NCBI GenBank assembly: GCA_002431545.1 | Contig: DJFY01000123.1 | Coordinates: 1-5,964 of the forward strand | DNA from: Cellvibrionales bacterium UBA5860 | Lineage (GTDB): Bacteria > Pseudomonadota > Gammaproteobacteria > Pseudomonadales > Porticoccaceae | DNA length: 5,964 bases | Reading direction: 5' to 3' | Shown: in pieces, positions 5,621-5,964 of the stretch | Position numbering within the stretch: the stretch's first letter is position 1 | Layout of the letters: each line of letters opens with the position of its first letter | Position numbers and translations under genes: made by a program | The notes under the pieces: model-generated | Told to the model about the DNA's origin: nothing | What the model saw: the letters and a program-made list of their open reading frames with translations, nothing else | Databases searched by the model: none

Positions 5621-5964
5621 ATGAACTTTGTTGTCGCCGTCATTGCTCTGATCACTTACAGCATGGTAGAACAGTTTATGCCACACCTTACCGGCTTCGC
5701 TTTTCTCGCGCTGCTCATCCTGCTGCCCGCCATTATTGTCCTCTCACTTGCTTTCAGAACGCGCTGCACCCGCTGGCGGGGTATTCATTTTAGTTTTGCT
5801 CAGGATTTTGCCGGCACCTGCGCCCTTGAACAAATGATGGCCCAGGGCATCGACCCCAGGATATTTGCCACCATGATGAGAAAGCTGGCAAACTTCTACG
5901 ATACTGAGAACAAGGATGATCAGGCGCACGACCCCAATTTAGGAGAAAAAGAAAAAGAAAAAGA
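5621..5964 (+). CDS. Uncharacterised small membrane protein (partial, 3' end missing)
   Basis: An open frame starts at the ATG at 5621 and is still open at the window edge after 114 codons. An in-frame TAA at 5603-5605 rules out a longer N-terminus. The ribosome site is weak (AGG at 5613-5615, 5 nt spacer). The protein starts with a hydrophobic stretch (MNFVVAVIALITYSMV), followed by a strong membrane segment FAFLALLILLPAIIVLSLAF (26-45). The basic RTRCTRWRG (46-54) comes next, suggesting a cytoplasmic side there. A soluble part includes ALEQMMAQGIDPRIFATMM (68-86), and the end is acidic/charged with Glu-Lys repeats (109-114). I do not recognise the family. It could have one or two membrane helices. 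Codon composition resembles its neighbours, and the sensible domain layout favours a real gene. Confidence 0.65.
   Translation, partial: MNFVVAVIALITYSMVEQFMPHLTGFAFLALLILLPAIIVLSLAFRTRCTRWRGIHFSFAQDFAGTCALEQMMAQGIDPRIFATMMRKLANFYDTENKDDQAHDPNLGEKEKEK
5945..5964 (+). repeat. GAAAAA hexamer tandem repeat
   Basis: Three full GAAAAA units (5945-5950, 5951-5956, 5957-5962) plus GA reach the window edge, so the full length is unseen. In the frame of the 5621 ORF the repeat encodes alternating Glu and Lys. Because the unit is six bases, copy-number changes would lengthen or shorten the tail without shifting the frame. Confidence 0.75.

Overview
This is an ordinary chromosomal stretch of a gammaproteobacterium. 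I place it near the Pseudomonas/Cellvibrio/marine Pseudomonadales group from three things: the look of the proteins, moderate-to-high GC, and the gene order (hisA, hisH and hisB running one way; an asmA-family gene, mutY, yggX and tRNA-Phe running the other). I recall the same order from pseudomonads. Genus cannot be fixed from the sequence alone.

Left part (1-1492, minus strand): histidine biosynthesis genes in transcription order hisB (IGP dehydratase), hisH (glutaminase subunit of IGP synthase) and the first 36 codons of hisA (ProFAR isomerase). The hisA gene runs off the left edge; hisF would be expected beyond it. hisB and hisH are separated by an unusually roomy 106-bp gap holding two small hairpins.

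Middle (1493-1721): a divergent intergenic region. It carries a consensus -10 box for the his genes, a weaker AT-rich promoter candidate for the rightward genes, and a perfect 13-bp palindrome. From 1722 rightward, an AsmA-family membrane-anchored protein, MutY adenine glycosylase (TTG start, 27 nt after asmA) and the YggX iron-trafficking/oxidative-damage protein follow on the plus strand, probably as one operon. MutY carries a [4Fe-4S] cluster and YggX is linked to protection of such clusters, so these two make functional sense side by side.

Right part (5320-5964): a recognisable promoter drives a tRNA-Phe(GAA) gene with an encoded CCA end and a U-U mismatch in its anticodon stem. After about 160 bp with no clear gene, an uncharacterised small membrane protein begins at 5621 and runs off the right edge in a GAAAAA hexamer repeat encoding Glu-Lys pairs.

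I found no mobile element, CRISPR array, defence system or clearly new system. The items most worth a second look are the unidentified terminal ORF, the tRNA mismatch, the hisB-hisH gap and the palindrome before asmA.
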